A stretch of 10,923 nt of DNA from NCBI GenBank assembly GCA_002413145.1, contig DHWK01000154.1:1-10923 (forward strand), written 5' to 3'. The DNA is from a bacterium UBP12_UBA5184 (GTDB taxonomy: Bacteria > Vulcanimicrobiota > Vulcanimicrobiia > Vulcanimicrobiales > Vulcanimicrobiaceae). Shown here piece after piece: positions 1 to 7,085 of the stretch (position 1 is its first letter; the number at the start of each line of letters is the position of its first letter). The position numbers were made by a program, and so were the translations under genes. The notes under the pieces were generated by a model, which saw nothing but the letters and a program-made list of their open reading frames with translations, was not told where the DNA came from and did not search any database.

Positions 1-450
1 CTCGGCTTTCTGCCGGGCGATCTGCGCGAAAAAGTCGATCCGTACTTGCGCCCACTCTACGACGCGCTCGGCGAGGTTCTCGACGAAGGCATGGTCGCGC
101 GCTTCCTCGAGCGCGGTACGATCGAGGTCGCTCCCCTCGCCTATATGCGCGGCCGGACGCTGGCCGACGCATTCGTCATCCTCGACGAAGCGCAGAATGC
201 GACGCGCGAACAGTTGAAGATGTTCTTGACGCGCCTGGGAAGCGGTTCCAAGATGGTCGCCAACGGCGACGTCACCCAGATCGACTTACCGCGCGGCGTT
301 CGGTCGGGATTGCTGGACGTTCAAAAACTGTTCGCCGGCGTCGAAGACATCGCGCTCGTCGAACTCGGGACCACCGACGTCGTACGGCCGTCGCTGGTCG
401 GGCGCATCGTGAACGCCTACGAGCGTTTCGCCCGCGCCGAGCGGGCGTGA
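1..450 (+). CDS. phoH: PhoH-family ATPase, C-terminal part (5' end outside window)
   Basis: This is the 3' portion of a PhoH/YbeZ-type P-loop ATPase; frame 1 is open from the first base. The visible 149 residues begin with LGFLPGDLREKVDPY, the segment that follows the Walker A region in this family, so the P-loop lies just off the left edge. The Walker B stretch AFVILDEAQNAT (about residues 56-67 of the visible part) is clear. It is followed by the NGDVTQIDLP motif and RSGL, both typical of PhoH. Family members are cytosolic NTPases, often encoded beside ybeY and thought to act with it in RNA/ribosome metabolism. The stop overlaps the ybeY start by 4 nt (GTGA), implying translational coupling. 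Identification is firm; only the N-terminal part is missing. Confidence 0.95.
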   Translation, partial: LGFLPGDLREKVDPYLRPLYDALGEVLDEGMVARFLERGTIEVAPLAYMRGRTLADAFVILDEAQNATREQLKMFLTRLGSGSKMVANGDVTQIDLPRGVRSGLLDVQKLFAGVEDIALVELGTTDVVRPSLVGRIVNAYERFARAERA

Positions 451-875
451 TCTATCTCTCGAATTCGGTCCGAAAGCATCGCATCGACGAGCGCGCCCTG
501 ATAAGGGGCACGCGCCGCATGCTGGCGGCGGCCGGCGTCCCGCGGGCGTCGCTTTCGATCGCACTCGTCGGCGACCGGAGGATGCGGCGCCTGAATCGGA
601 TGCATCGCGGGAAGGATCGCGCGACCGACGTGCTGAGCTTCGGCGGTTCGAACGGGCCCGAAGGACTGCTGGGCGACGTCGTGATCAGCCTCGATCGCGC
701 GGCGCGGCAAGCGGCTGCCTACGACGCAACGCTCGATGCCGAGGTGCGCCGGTTGCTCATCCACGGCGTCGCGCACCTGCGCGGCCACGATCACGTAACG
801 GCACGCGAGGCAGCGAAGATGCTGCGACTCGAACGAAGACTCGCCCGGGCGATCGGCTTGCGCTGGCCCTACTAA
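447..875 (+). CDS. ybeY: Endoribonuclease YbeY (rRNA maturation factor)
   Basis: A 142-residue protein of normal YbeY length, a zinc-dependent single-strand endoribonuclease involved in 16S rRNA 3' maturation and ribosome quality control. The signature HGxxHLxGxDH is present as HGVAHLRGHDH, with the three metal-ligand histidines at about residues 106, 110 and 116. The upstream family motif TDVLSF appears as TDVLSFGG (residues 60-67), and the GDVVIS strand follows. The GTG start at 447 lies inside the PhoH stop (GTGA overlap) and gives the standard short N-terminus (MIYLSNSVRK). It sits directly downstream of phoH as in most bacteria. The stop is TAA and 44 nt separate it from the next gene. 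Confidence 0.96.
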   Translation: MIYLSNSVRKHRIDERALIRGTRRMLAAAGVPRASLSIALVGDRRMRRLNRMHRGKDRATDVLSFGGSNGPEGLLGDVVISLDRAARQAAAYDATLDAEVRRLLIHGVAHLRGHDHVTAREAAKMLRLERRLARAIGLRWPY

Positions 876-919
876 AACTGTAGCGGGGCTGTCGCGCCGC
901 CGCGCGAAGGACCTTCGGC

Positions 920-1675
920 GTGCATCCCGCCCGTTTGCCTCCCAACGTCAAACGTATCAGCGACAGCCGTTTTTGGGCGGCGTTCCAGTATGCGTTTCAC
1001 GGGATCATCTACGCCACACGCTCGCAGCGCAACATGCGGATCCATTTGGCTGCGGCGGCGCTCGCGATGTTTGCGACGTTGTACTTGCGCCTCGAGCGCT
1101 CGTACGTCGCGCTGGTCGTCATCGCGATCGTCTTGGTTTTGGGATTCGAACTCGTCAACACCGCGGTCGAAGCGGTCGTCGATCTGATGACGGTCGCGCA
1201 CCATCCGCTCGCGAAGATCGCAAAGGATGCCGCCGCCGGCGCCGTGCTGGTCGCGTCGATCGGCGCCGCGATCGTCGCTTACCTGGCCTTCTACGAAGGT
1301 ATCACGGCGGGCGGCGCCAGCGTCGCCGTCGCGGTCGCAGGCGTCCCGCGCAATTTGGTCTTGGTCAGCTTGCTGGTGACCCTCTCGCTCGCCGTACTGA
1401 CCAAGGCGGTGCTGGCGAGGCGCGGCTCGGCACTTCAAGGCGGCGCGCTTTCGATCCACGCCGCCCTGGGCTTCTCGGGCGCTACCTTGATCGCGCTCTT
1501 GAGCCGCAACCTGCTGCTCGGAGCGCTCGCTTACTTCCTGGCGTTCCTGGTGAGCCAGAGCCGGGTCGAAGGCGGAATCCACAGCGCTCGCGAGGCCGTG
1601 TGGGGCGCTTTCCTCGGTAGCGCGGTGACCTTGGCGATCTATCTCATGGTCGTCGGTCCGGCCGGACGCCTCTAG
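920..1675 (+). CDS. dgkA: Diacylglycerol/undecaprenol kinase (DgkA) fused to a PAP2-like membrane domain
   Basis: A 251-residue integral membrane protein, about twice the length of a stand-alone DgkA. Residues 17-125 are a DgkA domain that phosphorylates diacylglycerol or undecaprenol: the hallmark ELVNTAVEAVVDLM (residues 77-90) carries the two glutamates expected at the active site, and AKDAAAGAVL (101-110) supplies the conserved Asp. Residues about 143-247 form a second multi-helix domain resembling PAP2/PgpB phosphatases, with SQSRVEGGIH (212-221) matching motif 3. In motif 2 the usual PSGH reads LSIH (177-180), and motif 3 ends in Glu instead of Asp, so phosphatase activity is uncertain. 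Kinase-phosphatase fusions of this kind are known in Firmicutes-like lineages. The GTG start has GAAGGA at 906-911, 8 nt upstream. The role is probably lipid-carrier recycling for the envelope. Confidence 0.9.
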   Translation: MHPARLPPNVKRISDSRFWAAFQYAFHGIIYATRSQRNMRIHLAAAALAMFATLYLRLERSYVALVVIAIVLVLGFELVNTAVEAVVDLMTVAHHPLAKIAKDAAAGAVLVASIGAAIVAYLAFYEGITAGGASVAVAVAGVPRNLVLVSLLVTLSLAVLTKAVLARRGSALQGGALSIHAALGFSGATLIALLSRNLLLGALAYFLAFLVSQSRVEGGIHSAREAVWGAFLGSAVTLAIYLMVVGPAGRL

Positions 1676-1700
1676 CCCGCACGACGGCACCTTCGGCGTA

Positions 1701-1709
1701 TGCTATAAT
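1701..1709 (+). promoter_or_regulatory. Extended -10 promoter upstream of corC
   Basis: TGCTATAAT is an exact TGn-TATAAT extended -10 element. No convincing -35 hexamer is seen at 16-18 nt spacing, as expected for extended -10 promoters. It lies just after the dgkA stop and 54 nt before the corC start. Initiation would fall near 1716, giving the downstream half of the cluster its own transcript. Confidence 0.7.
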
Positions 1710-1763
1710 GGCGCGGATTTGAGCACCGAACCGCCGCTACCGCACGCGTCCTCCCCGGCCTAA

Positions 1764-3080
1764 ATGTCCGCACATCTGCCCGAGGTCGGGGCGCTGCTGC
1801 TCCTCATCGCGGCGTCCGCATTTTTTTCCGGCTCCGAAGCGGCGCTGATCTCGCTCTCGCGCATCCACGCCCGAGCGATGGTCGAACGCGGCATCAAGGG
1901 CGCCGAGGCGGTCGTCCGGCTGCTCGACGACCGCAACCGCTTGCTCACCACGATCTTGGTCGGCAACACGGTCGTGCTGCTGACGGCCGATTCGCTCGCG
2001 ACCGCGCTGTTCATCCGCGCCGGCATCCCGCACGCCGCCCTCTGGTCGACGCTGGTCATGGCGGTGCTGCTCCTGTTATTCGGCGAGATCATCCCGAAGA
2101 CGATCGCCGTCGCCGGCAACGAGCGCTGGGCGGTGCGTCTGGCGCCGCTGCTCGACCGCATCGTGTGGCTGCTCGCACCGGTCAATTCGGCCTTCTTGTT
2201 CGTCACCAACGCCATCGTACGTCTCTTCGGCGTCTCGCCGATCGCGCGCGGTCCGTTCGTCACCGAAGACGACATCCGCAACTTGGTCAACGTCGGCGCG
2301 GAGCAAAACGTCCTCGAAGAAGAAGAGCGTGAGATGATCCATTCGATCATCCAATTCGGCGACACCATCGTCCGCGAAGTGATGACGCCGCGGCTCGACA
2401 TGGTCGCCATCGAGGTGAACGCTTCGGCGCGGCGCGCTCTCGACTTGATCATAGCCGAAGGCTATTCGAAACTGCCGGTCTACGAAGAGACGATCGACAA
2501 CGTGATCGGCGTGATCCACGATCGCGAACTGCTGGTGGCGTTGGCCAACGGAGCGCTCTCCAACACGCGCTTGCGCGATTTGATGCGGCCGGTCGATATC
2601 GTCCCCGAAAGCAAACGCGTCCTCGAGCTCCTGCGCGAGATGCAACGCAGAAAGTTCTCGCTGGCCGTAGTCGTTGACGAATACGGCGGGACGGCCGGGT
2701 TGGTGACGATGGAAGACTTGCTGGAAGAGATCGTCGGCGAGATTCGCGACGAACACGATGAGGGCGAAGAAGAGCCGATCCGGCCGATTAGCGCCGACGA
2801 AGCGATCATCGATGCGGGCACCAATATCGAAGACGTGAACGCGCGCCTCGGATTACATCTGCCGCATGAGGATTTCGAAACGATCGGCGGTCTCACCGTC
2901 GGCCTCTTTGGGCGCCTCCCGCACGAAGGTGAAGAAGTCGATGCCGGTAACGGCGTGCGCTTGAAGATCGACCGTACGCGCGGCCGGCGAATCCTTTCGG
3001 TCCGTCTTCTGCGCAACGGCAAAACCGGCAGGGACGGTAGCGCGGAAGCGGAGCGGGCGGCCGATGCCGAACACGTTTGA
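1764..3080 (+). CDS. CNNM/CorC-HlyC family membrane protein (DUF21 + CBS pair + CorC_HlyC)
   Basis: A 438-residue protein with the complete three-part architecture of the UPF0053/CNNM family, inner-membrane proteins linked to divalent cation (Mg2+/Co2+) transport or efflux and often misnamed hemolysins. The N-terminal DUF21 membrane domain spans about residues 1-185, with family motifs FSGSEAALISLSR (21-33) and GEIIPKTIA (107-115). A CBS-domain pair follows (about 205-325; VREVMTPR at 203-210 and AVVVDEYGGTAGLVTMEDLLEE at 301-322 region), then a CorC_HlyC domain (about 340-418). The ATG is fixed because a TAA stop sits immediately upstream in the same frame. No obvious Shine-Dalgarno precedes it. 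The C-terminus overlaps cdd by 17 nt. In E. coli the relative ybeX follows ybeZ-ybeY, so the location is conserved. The transported ion cannot be deduced from sequence. Confidence 0.92.
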   Translation: MSAHLPEVGALLLLIAASAFFSGSEAALISLSRIHARAMVERGIKGAEAVVRLLDDRNRLLTTILVGNTVVLLTADSLATALFIRAGIPHAALWSTLVMAVLLLLFGEIIPKTIAVAGNERWAVRLAPLLDRIVWLLAPVNSAFLFVTNAIVRLFGVSPIARGPFVTEDDIRNLVNVGAEQNVLEEEEREMIHSIIQFGDTIVREVMTPRLDMVAIEVNASARRALDLIIAEGYSKLPVYEETIDNVIGVIHDRELLVALANGALSNTRLRDLMRPVDIVPESKRVLELLREMQRRKFSLAVVVDEYGGTAGLVTMEDLLEEIVGEIRDEHDEGEEEPIRPISADEAIIDAGTNIEDVNARLGLHLPHEDFETIGGLTVGLFGRLPHEGEEVDAGNGVRLKIDRTRGRRILSVRLLRNGKTGRDGSAEAERAADAEHV

Positions 3081-3459
3081 CGAAGGCGCACTGATGGCCG
3101 CCGCGCGCGCGGCGCGCGAGCACTCGTACTCGCCGTATTCGGCGTTCGCGGTCGGCGCGGCGCTGTTGTGCGAGGACGGTTCGATCGTAACGAGCTGCAA
3201 CGTCGAAAACGCCTCGTACCGGTTGACGAACTGCGCCGAAGCCGTGGCCGTCGCAAGTGCGGTCTCGCAAGGGAAGCGACGTTTCAGTGCGATCGCGATC
3301 GCCGGGCCGCCGGAGAGCGTGACGCCGCCCTGCGGTGCGTGCCGGCAAGTACTGGCCGAGTTCGCTCCCTCCCTGACGGTGCTCTATTCCAACGGCAAGG
3401 AGAGCCACGCTACCGTTTCGCTCGAGACGTTGCTGCCGGCCCAGTTCGAGTTGCCGTGA
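3064..3459 (+). CDS. cdd: Cytidine deaminase
   Basis: A 131-residue homotetramer-type cytidine deaminase that converts cytidine and deoxycytidine to uridine and deoxyuridine in pyrimidine salvage. The zinc/catalytic motifs are intact: NCAEA (residues 56-60) gives the Cys57 ligand and Glu59 proton shuttle, and PPCGACRQVL (88-97) gives Cys90 and Cys93. The N-terminal SYSPYSAFAVGAALL and the CNVENASY motif (46-52) are standard, as is the C-terminal LLP-F element. The ATG lies within the end of corC, and the stop is shared with the recO start (GTGA). In Firmicutes era usually lies between cdd and recO; here nothing fits between them. Confidence 0.97.
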   Translation: MPNTFDEGALMAAARAAREHSYSPYSAFAVGAALLCEDGSIVTSCNVENASYRLTNCAEAVAVASAVSQGKRRFSAIAIAGPPESVTPPCGACRQVLAEFAPSLTVLYSNGKESHATVSLETLLPAQFELP

Positions 3460-4220
3460 GCGCGGCGCGCTCGTACAAGACGCGGGCGATCGTCCTACGC
3501 GCGCGCAACCTCGGTGAAGCCGACAAGATCTTCACGCTATTCAGCGACGCTCGCGGAAAACTCGACGCGGTCGCCAAGGGTGTGCGGCGCGCGAAAAGCC
3601 ATGTCGCGGGACGGCTCGAGTTCGCGAGCGAGGCGTTTCTAACGATGCATCGCGGGCGCAATCTCGATATCATCGTGAGCGCCGACATCGTGCGCTCGCG
3701 CTTCGCGAGCGTCGTCGATCCGGGCGCGTTCGCAACGGCTCACTTGCTGGTCGAGCTGGTTGACGCGTTCTGCGAACCCGATCTGCCGATGCCCGAGGTC
3801 TACGCGCTGCTCGGCGGCGCGCTCGGAGCACTGGCCTCATCGACCGAACCCGCAACGATCGTCCCGCGATTCGAACTGCGCCTTCTCGACCTGCTCGGTT
3901 TCGCTCCGCCCGCCGACGCGTGCGTGCGCTGCGGCGCGCCGCTCGAAGGCGGCTCCGCCTGGGCGGACCTGGAAGCCGGCGGGCTGGTCTGCGAGCGTTG
4001 CCGGCCGCCCGCGAACGACTTGTGTGGACTGGACTCCGCCGACGTCGAAAACTTTCGCGCGCTCGGTGCGCGGCGCGGCGGCTCGGCGAAAGCCGCGCTG
4101 GCCGCGACGCCGGCCGTCGCGCGCGCGGTCGACGCTTTCGTGAGCTACCATCTCGGAAAACGTCCGAAATCGAGGCGGCTGCTCGACGAGCTGTCCCTTC
4201 GGCCGGCAGTTCGCGCTTAA
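3456..4220 (+). CDS. recO: DNA repair protein RecO
   Basis: A 254-residue RecO, the recombination mediator that works with RecR/RecF to load RecA on SSB-coated DNA. The N-terminal OB-fold starts with SYKTRAIVLRARNLGEADKIFTLFS, a typical RecO opening with the GEADKI turn at residues 20-25. A central helical region (about 85-150) includes PRFELRLLDLLGF, the conserved segment preceding the zinc finger. The four-cysteine zinc site is present as CVRCG (Cys156, Cys159) and CERC (Cys179, Cys182). The GTG at 3456 is chosen because it overlaps the cdd stop by 4 nt and yields the normal N-terminus; the frame is open further upstream, but that part reads through cdd and has no RecO similarity. ruvX begins 1 nt after the stop. 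Confidence 0.95.
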   Translation: MSAARSYKTRAIVLRARNLGEADKIFTLFSDARGKLDAVAKGVRRAKSHVAGRLEFASEAFLTMHRGRNLDIIVSADIVRSRFASVVDPGAFATAHLLVELVDAFCEPDLPMPEVYALLGGALGALASSTEPATIVPRFELRLLDLLGFAPPADACVRCGAPLEGGSAWADLEAGGLVCERCRPPANDLCGLDSADVENFRALGARRGGSAKAALAATPAVARAVDAFVSYHLGKRPKSRRLLDELSLRPAVRA

Positions 4221-4221
4221 G

Positions 4222-4650
4222 GTGGCGATCCTCGCACTCGACGTCGGCGAGCGCCGCATCGGCGTCGCTGTCAGCGATCCGGGCGATACGTTCGCACTGC
4301 CCTTGCGCACGATCGAGCGCACGCGGCTGCGCGACGACCTGGCCACGATCCTCGAACTCGCGCGTGAAAGCCGAGCGACGACGATCGTCGTCGGAGATCC
4401 GCTGACGCTCGAGGGAAAGCGCGGAATCGCGGCGGCGAAGATCGACGAATTCGTCGAGAGGCTGCGCCGCGCATACGATGGGCCGATCGAACGGGTCGAC
4501 GAGCGCTTGACGACCGCCCTGGTCACGAGAGAACTGATCGACGCCGACGTCTCGCGCGCCAAACGGCGGCGCGTCGTCGACCAGCTCGCGGCCGCCGCGA
4601 TCTTGGAGACGTACCTCGGAATCCGCCGGGCGCGGGGTCGCGAGCGCTGA
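4222..4650 (+). CDS. ruvX: YqgF/RuvX family putative Holliday-junction resolvase / pre-16S rRNA nuclease
   Basis: A 142-residue RNase H-fold nuclease of the YqgF family (YrrK in Bacillus). E. coli YqgF is required for pre-16S rRNA 5' processing; resolvase activity has also been proposed. The opening MAILALDVGERRIGVAVSD holds the first catalytic Asp (residue 7). VDERLTT (92-98) supplies the Glu (94), and VVDQLAAAAIL (118-128) supplies Asp120. The central VVGDPLTLEG corresponds to the family's VVGLPL-x-x-G. The GTG start follows the recO TAA by 1 nt and no good Shine-Dalgarno is visible, so coupling is likely. The position between recO and mltG, beside a DUF1292 gene, echoes the Bacillus yrrK-yrzB-yrrL order. 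Confidence 0.94.
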   Translation: MAILALDVGERRIGVAVSDPGDTFALPLRTIERTRLRDDLATILELARESRATTIVVGDPLTLEGKRGIAAAKIDEFVERLRRAYDGPIERVDERLTTALVTRELIDADVSRAKRRRVVDQLAAAAILETYLGIRRARGRER

Positions 4651-5648
4651 GATTCATCGCGCGCAGCCTCGCTCTGGTTGCGTGGCTCGCGGCCCTCGGC
4701 GCCGTCGCGCTCGCGTGCCTTACGGCATACGTCCTGTTCGCCGATCGCTCGCTGCCGAACGCGGAGACCGACGTCGTCATAGCGCGCGGTGCGAGCACGG
4801 CCGAGATCGCGAAGCAACTGCAAGCCGAAGGCGTGGTGCGCTCCGGGCTCGCCTTCCGGCTGCTGGCGCGCGCGGAGCGTCTCGAGACGGAGGTGCGCGC
4901 CGGCGAATATCGCTTTGCCGCGCATCTGAGCGCGGCCGAGATTCTGTCTCGGATGACGACCGGCGGTTGGCAGATTGCGGTGTGGGTGACGATCCCCGAG
5001 GGATTCACGGCGCGCGAGATCGCCGCGACCCTGGCCGAGCGCGAACTCGGTAGCGAAGACGCGCTGCGCGAGTACTTCTTGCGCGACCGGCTCGAACTCG
5101 AAAGCGGCGTGCGGAGCGTCAACCTCGAAGGGTATCTGTTCCCGGACACATACCTCATGCCGGTCGCTGCGACGCCTGCGGCGCTGGCGCGCATCATGAC
5201 CGACGAGTTCCTGACGAAACTGCCCAATGACGCGGCGGCGCGGGCGAAACGCCTGCGCCTGACTATTCCGCAGATCGTCACACTTGCGTCGTTGATCGAG
5301 CGTGAGGCCAAAGCCGACGACGAACGCCGGCTGATGGCCGGCGTCTATTACAACCGGCTGGCCAGGAGGATGCCTCTCGAAGTCGATGCGACCATCGAAT
5401 ACACGTTCGCGCACCATAAAGCCGTGATCACCCGCGCGGACCTGGCGCGCAACACGCCGTACAACACCTACTTGCATCTCGGGCTGCCGCCGACGCCGAT
5501 CGCCAACCCGGGGCGGCCGTCGCTCGAGGCCGCCTTCGATCCACAAAAATCGGAGTACCTGTATTACGTTTATAGGGGTAATGGGCACCATGCGTTCGCG
5601 CGAACGCGCGCAGAACACGACGCCAACGTCGCGCGCTACGAACGATAG
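4647..5648 (+). CDS. mltG: Endolytic murein transglycosylase MltG (probable non-canonical CTG start)
   Basis: A YceG/MltG protein, an inner-membrane-anchored lytic transglycosylase that cuts nascent glycan strands and terminates peptidoglycan elongation. With the proposed start it has 333 residues. A membrane helix lies at about residues 8-32 (LALVAWLAALGAVALACLTA), then a LysM-like region (VVIARGASTAEIAKQL, VTIPEGFTAREIAATL). The YceG domain carries LEGYLFPDTY, LASLIEREA with the presumed catalytic Glu at residue 218, GLPPTPIANPG, and the terminal GHHAFARTRAEHDANV. The membrane anchor is encoded in frame, but no ATG, GTG or TTG exists in this frame before 4833, which lies beyond the anchor. 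CTG at 4647 overlaps the ruvX stop (CTGA) with GGGG 9 nt upstream and is the most likely start. Function is certain; the start codon is inferred. Confidence 0.92.
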   Translation: MRFIARSLALVAWLAALGAVALACLTAYVLFADRSLPNAETDVVIARGASTAEIAKQLQAEGVVRSGLAFRLLARAERLETEVRAGEYRFAAHLSAAEILSRMTTGGWQIAVWVTIPEGFTAREIAATLAERELGSEDALREYFLRDRLELESGVRSVNLEGYLFPDTYLMPVAATPAALARIMTDEFLTKLPNDAAARAKRLRLTIPQIVTLASLIEREAKADDERRLMAGVYYNRLARRMPLEVDATIEYTFAHHKAVITRADLARNTPYNTYLHLGLPPTPIANPGRPSLEAAFDPQKSEYLYYVYRGNGHHAFARTRAEHDANVARYER

Positions 5649-5660
5649 CCGCCCAAGAAT

Positions 5661-5667
5661 AGGAGAG
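5661..5667 (+). promoter_or_regulatory. Ribosome binding site deciding the TTG start of the DUF1292 gene
   Basis: AGGAGAG is a near-perfect Shine-Dalgarno sequence 5 nt upstream of the TTG at 5673. It is the strongest RBS in the housekeeping cluster and the reason a TTG start is accepted. Confidence 0.75.
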
Positions 5668-5672
5668 CGGGC

Positions 5673-5966
5673 TTGGACATTCAGAACGGGAAAACGAAGG
5701 ACGTCGAAGAGCCGGGCGAAGGCGAAATCGATTTACGCGACGTTTTGGTGATCGAAACGACCGATAATCGAAAATTGGAATTCGAGGTCGTCGGCTTGGT
5801 CGAGGATGAGGAGGACCGCAGTTTCGCGATTGCCTATAGCGATGCGGAAGACGAGTTCGTCGTCACCGATGCCAAGGGCGCGCTCCTTTCCGATACCGAG
5901 CTGGCGCAGGAGATCCTGGAAGATTTCCGCGTTTTGGCCGAAGAGTCCGGACCCGAAGAGAAGTAG
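5673..5966 (+). CDS. DUF1292 family small acidic protein
   Basis: A 97-residue, strongly acidic cytosolic protein resembling DUF1292 proteins such as Bacillus YrzB. The core reads VLVIETTDNRKLEFEVVGLVE, followed by SFAIAYSD and the end motif TELAQEILEDF; the two strands and turns match the family's pattern of a short beta domain with an acidic tail. No catalytic residues or membrane segments are visible and the biochemical function is unknown. It lies 24 nt after mltG. In Bacillus the equivalent gene sits between yrrK (ruvX) and yrrL (mltG); here it follows mltG. A strong RBS supports the TTG start. The stop codon directly abuts the next gene's start. Confidence 0.85.
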   Translation: MDIQNGKTKDVEEPGEGEIDLRDVLVIETTDNRKLEFEVVGLVEDEEDRSFAIAYSDAEDEFVVTDAKGALLSDTELAQEILEDFRVLAEESGPEEK

Positions 5967-7085
5967 TTGTTCCGAATCCTATTTCTTTCGGCCAGCGTCG
6001 GCGTCGGCCACACCGCGGCGGCGGCGGCGGTCGAGAACGCGCTCGCCGAGATCGACCCGGCGATCGAGACGCAAACCATCGATTCCTACAAATATGCGGC
6101 CAACGTCTTTTCGAAGGTGGTCGCCAACGGCTATATCGGCATGGTTAAGAACGTGCCGCAACTCTATCGTTTTATCTACGACCGCGCCGAGCGCTCGCGT
6201 GACATCCCGGCGTTTCGGCGCTGGGTGAGCCAATATACCGCCGCCAACCTGCGTGCGCTGGTGAGCGAGCGCAAACCCGATCTGGTCGTCTGTACGCACG
6301 CTTTTCCGTGCGGCGTGATGGCGGAGTACAAGCGTCAGTTCGATCCCGCGCTGCCGGTCGTCGGCATCGTCACTGATTTCGTCGTTCACCCGTTTTGGAT
6401 TTATAACAATATCGATGCGTACGCCGTGGCGACGCCGGAGATGCGCCAGACGCTCTTGACGCGCGGCGTCAAACGCGAACGCATCGTGGTCTCCGGGATC
6501 CCGGTCGACCCCCGCTTCGGGCGGCCGCGCTTGGCGGTCGCCGAGCTTCGCGCCGCGCTCGGGCTTCCGGCCGATCGCCGGATCGTGTTGATGATGGGCG
6601 GGGGCCTGGGCATCGGTCCGCTCGACCGGATGATTCGCAGCCTGGGCAGAGTCGACGTGCCGGTAGCCGGGGCGATCATCGTGGGCCGCAACGGCCGCGT
6701 GGAGAAGCGGGTCCTAGCTGCGGCGGAGCAGACGGACTACCCGCTGCGCGTTTTTGGCTTCGTCGACAATGTCTACGACTATATGCATGCGAGTGACGTG
6801 CTGCTCACCAAACCCGGCGGATTGACGTCGTCGGAGGCGCTCGCCGCCGAATTACCGATGGTGCTCGTCAAGCCGTTGCCCGGGCAAGAGGAACGCAATA
6901 CGCGCTACTTGGTGTCGCGCCGTGCCGCCGTGCGCGCCAAGGGCGAGCGCCAGTTGGTCCAACTCGTGCAAGAGATTTTGACCTCGTCCGAGCGGCGCGC
7001 CCAGCTCCGCACCCAAATCGAAGATTTGCGCCGGCCCGACGCCGCCCGGACCGTCGCCGAGCGGATCGTCGCGCTCATCCGCTAG
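5967..7085 (+). CDS. MGDG synthase/UgtP/MurG-like glycosyltransferase
   Basis: A 372-residue GT-B fold enzyme of the family that includes plant MGDG synthase, Bacillus UgtP (processive diacylglycerol glucosyltransferase) and MurG. The N-terminal acceptor domain starts ILFLSASVGVGHTAAA, with the glycine-rich GVGH loop (residues 12-15) diagnostic of this group, and VVGIVTDFVVHPFW at 131-144. The C-terminal donor domain contains MMGGGLGIGPL (209-219), FGFVDNVYDYMHASDVLLTK and PGGLTSSEALA (283-293), the nucleotide-sugar site. It probably transfers a hexose to diacylglycerol at the inner membrane; sugar and product are not readable from sequence. The TTG start immediately follows the DUF1292 TAG, with GAAGAGAAG just upstream. 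A DgkA-type kinase upstream in the cluster fits a lipid theme. Confidence 0.88.
   Translation: MFRILFLSASVGVGHTAAAAAVENALAEIDPAIETQTIDSYKYAANVFSKVVANGYIGMVKNVPQLYRFIYDRAERSRDIPAFRRWVSQYTAANLRALVSERKPDLVVCTHAFPCGVMAEYKRQFDPALPVVGIVTDFVVHPFWIYNNIDAYAVATPEMRQTLLTRGVKRERIVVSGIPVDPRFGRPRLAVAELRAALGLPADRRIVLMMGGGLGIGPLDRMIRSLGRVDVPVAGAIIVGRNGRVEKRVLAAAEQTDYPLRVFGFVDNVYDYMHASDVLLTKPGGLTSSEALAAELPMVLVKPLPGQEERNTRYLVSRRAAVRAKGERQLVQLVQEILTSSERRAQLRTQIEDLRRPDAARTVAERIVALIR

Noticed and set aside
872..1690. 272-codon - strand frame opposite dgkA
   Set aside because: Composition (Asp/Arg/Gln-rich) is typical of a mirror of a membrane-protein gene; no motif is recognised and the + strand gene is firmly identified.
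3168..3455. Upstream in-frame extension of recO
   Set aside because: It reads through cdd in another frame with Arg-rich translation, and the GTG at 3456 gives a normal RecO N-terminus coupled to the cdd stop.
3837..5618. 593-codon open frame on the - strand opposite recO, ruvX and mltG
   Set aside because: It is antisense to three well-identified genes, its translation is Arg-rich without recognisable motifs, and long antisense frames are common in high-GC coding DNA.
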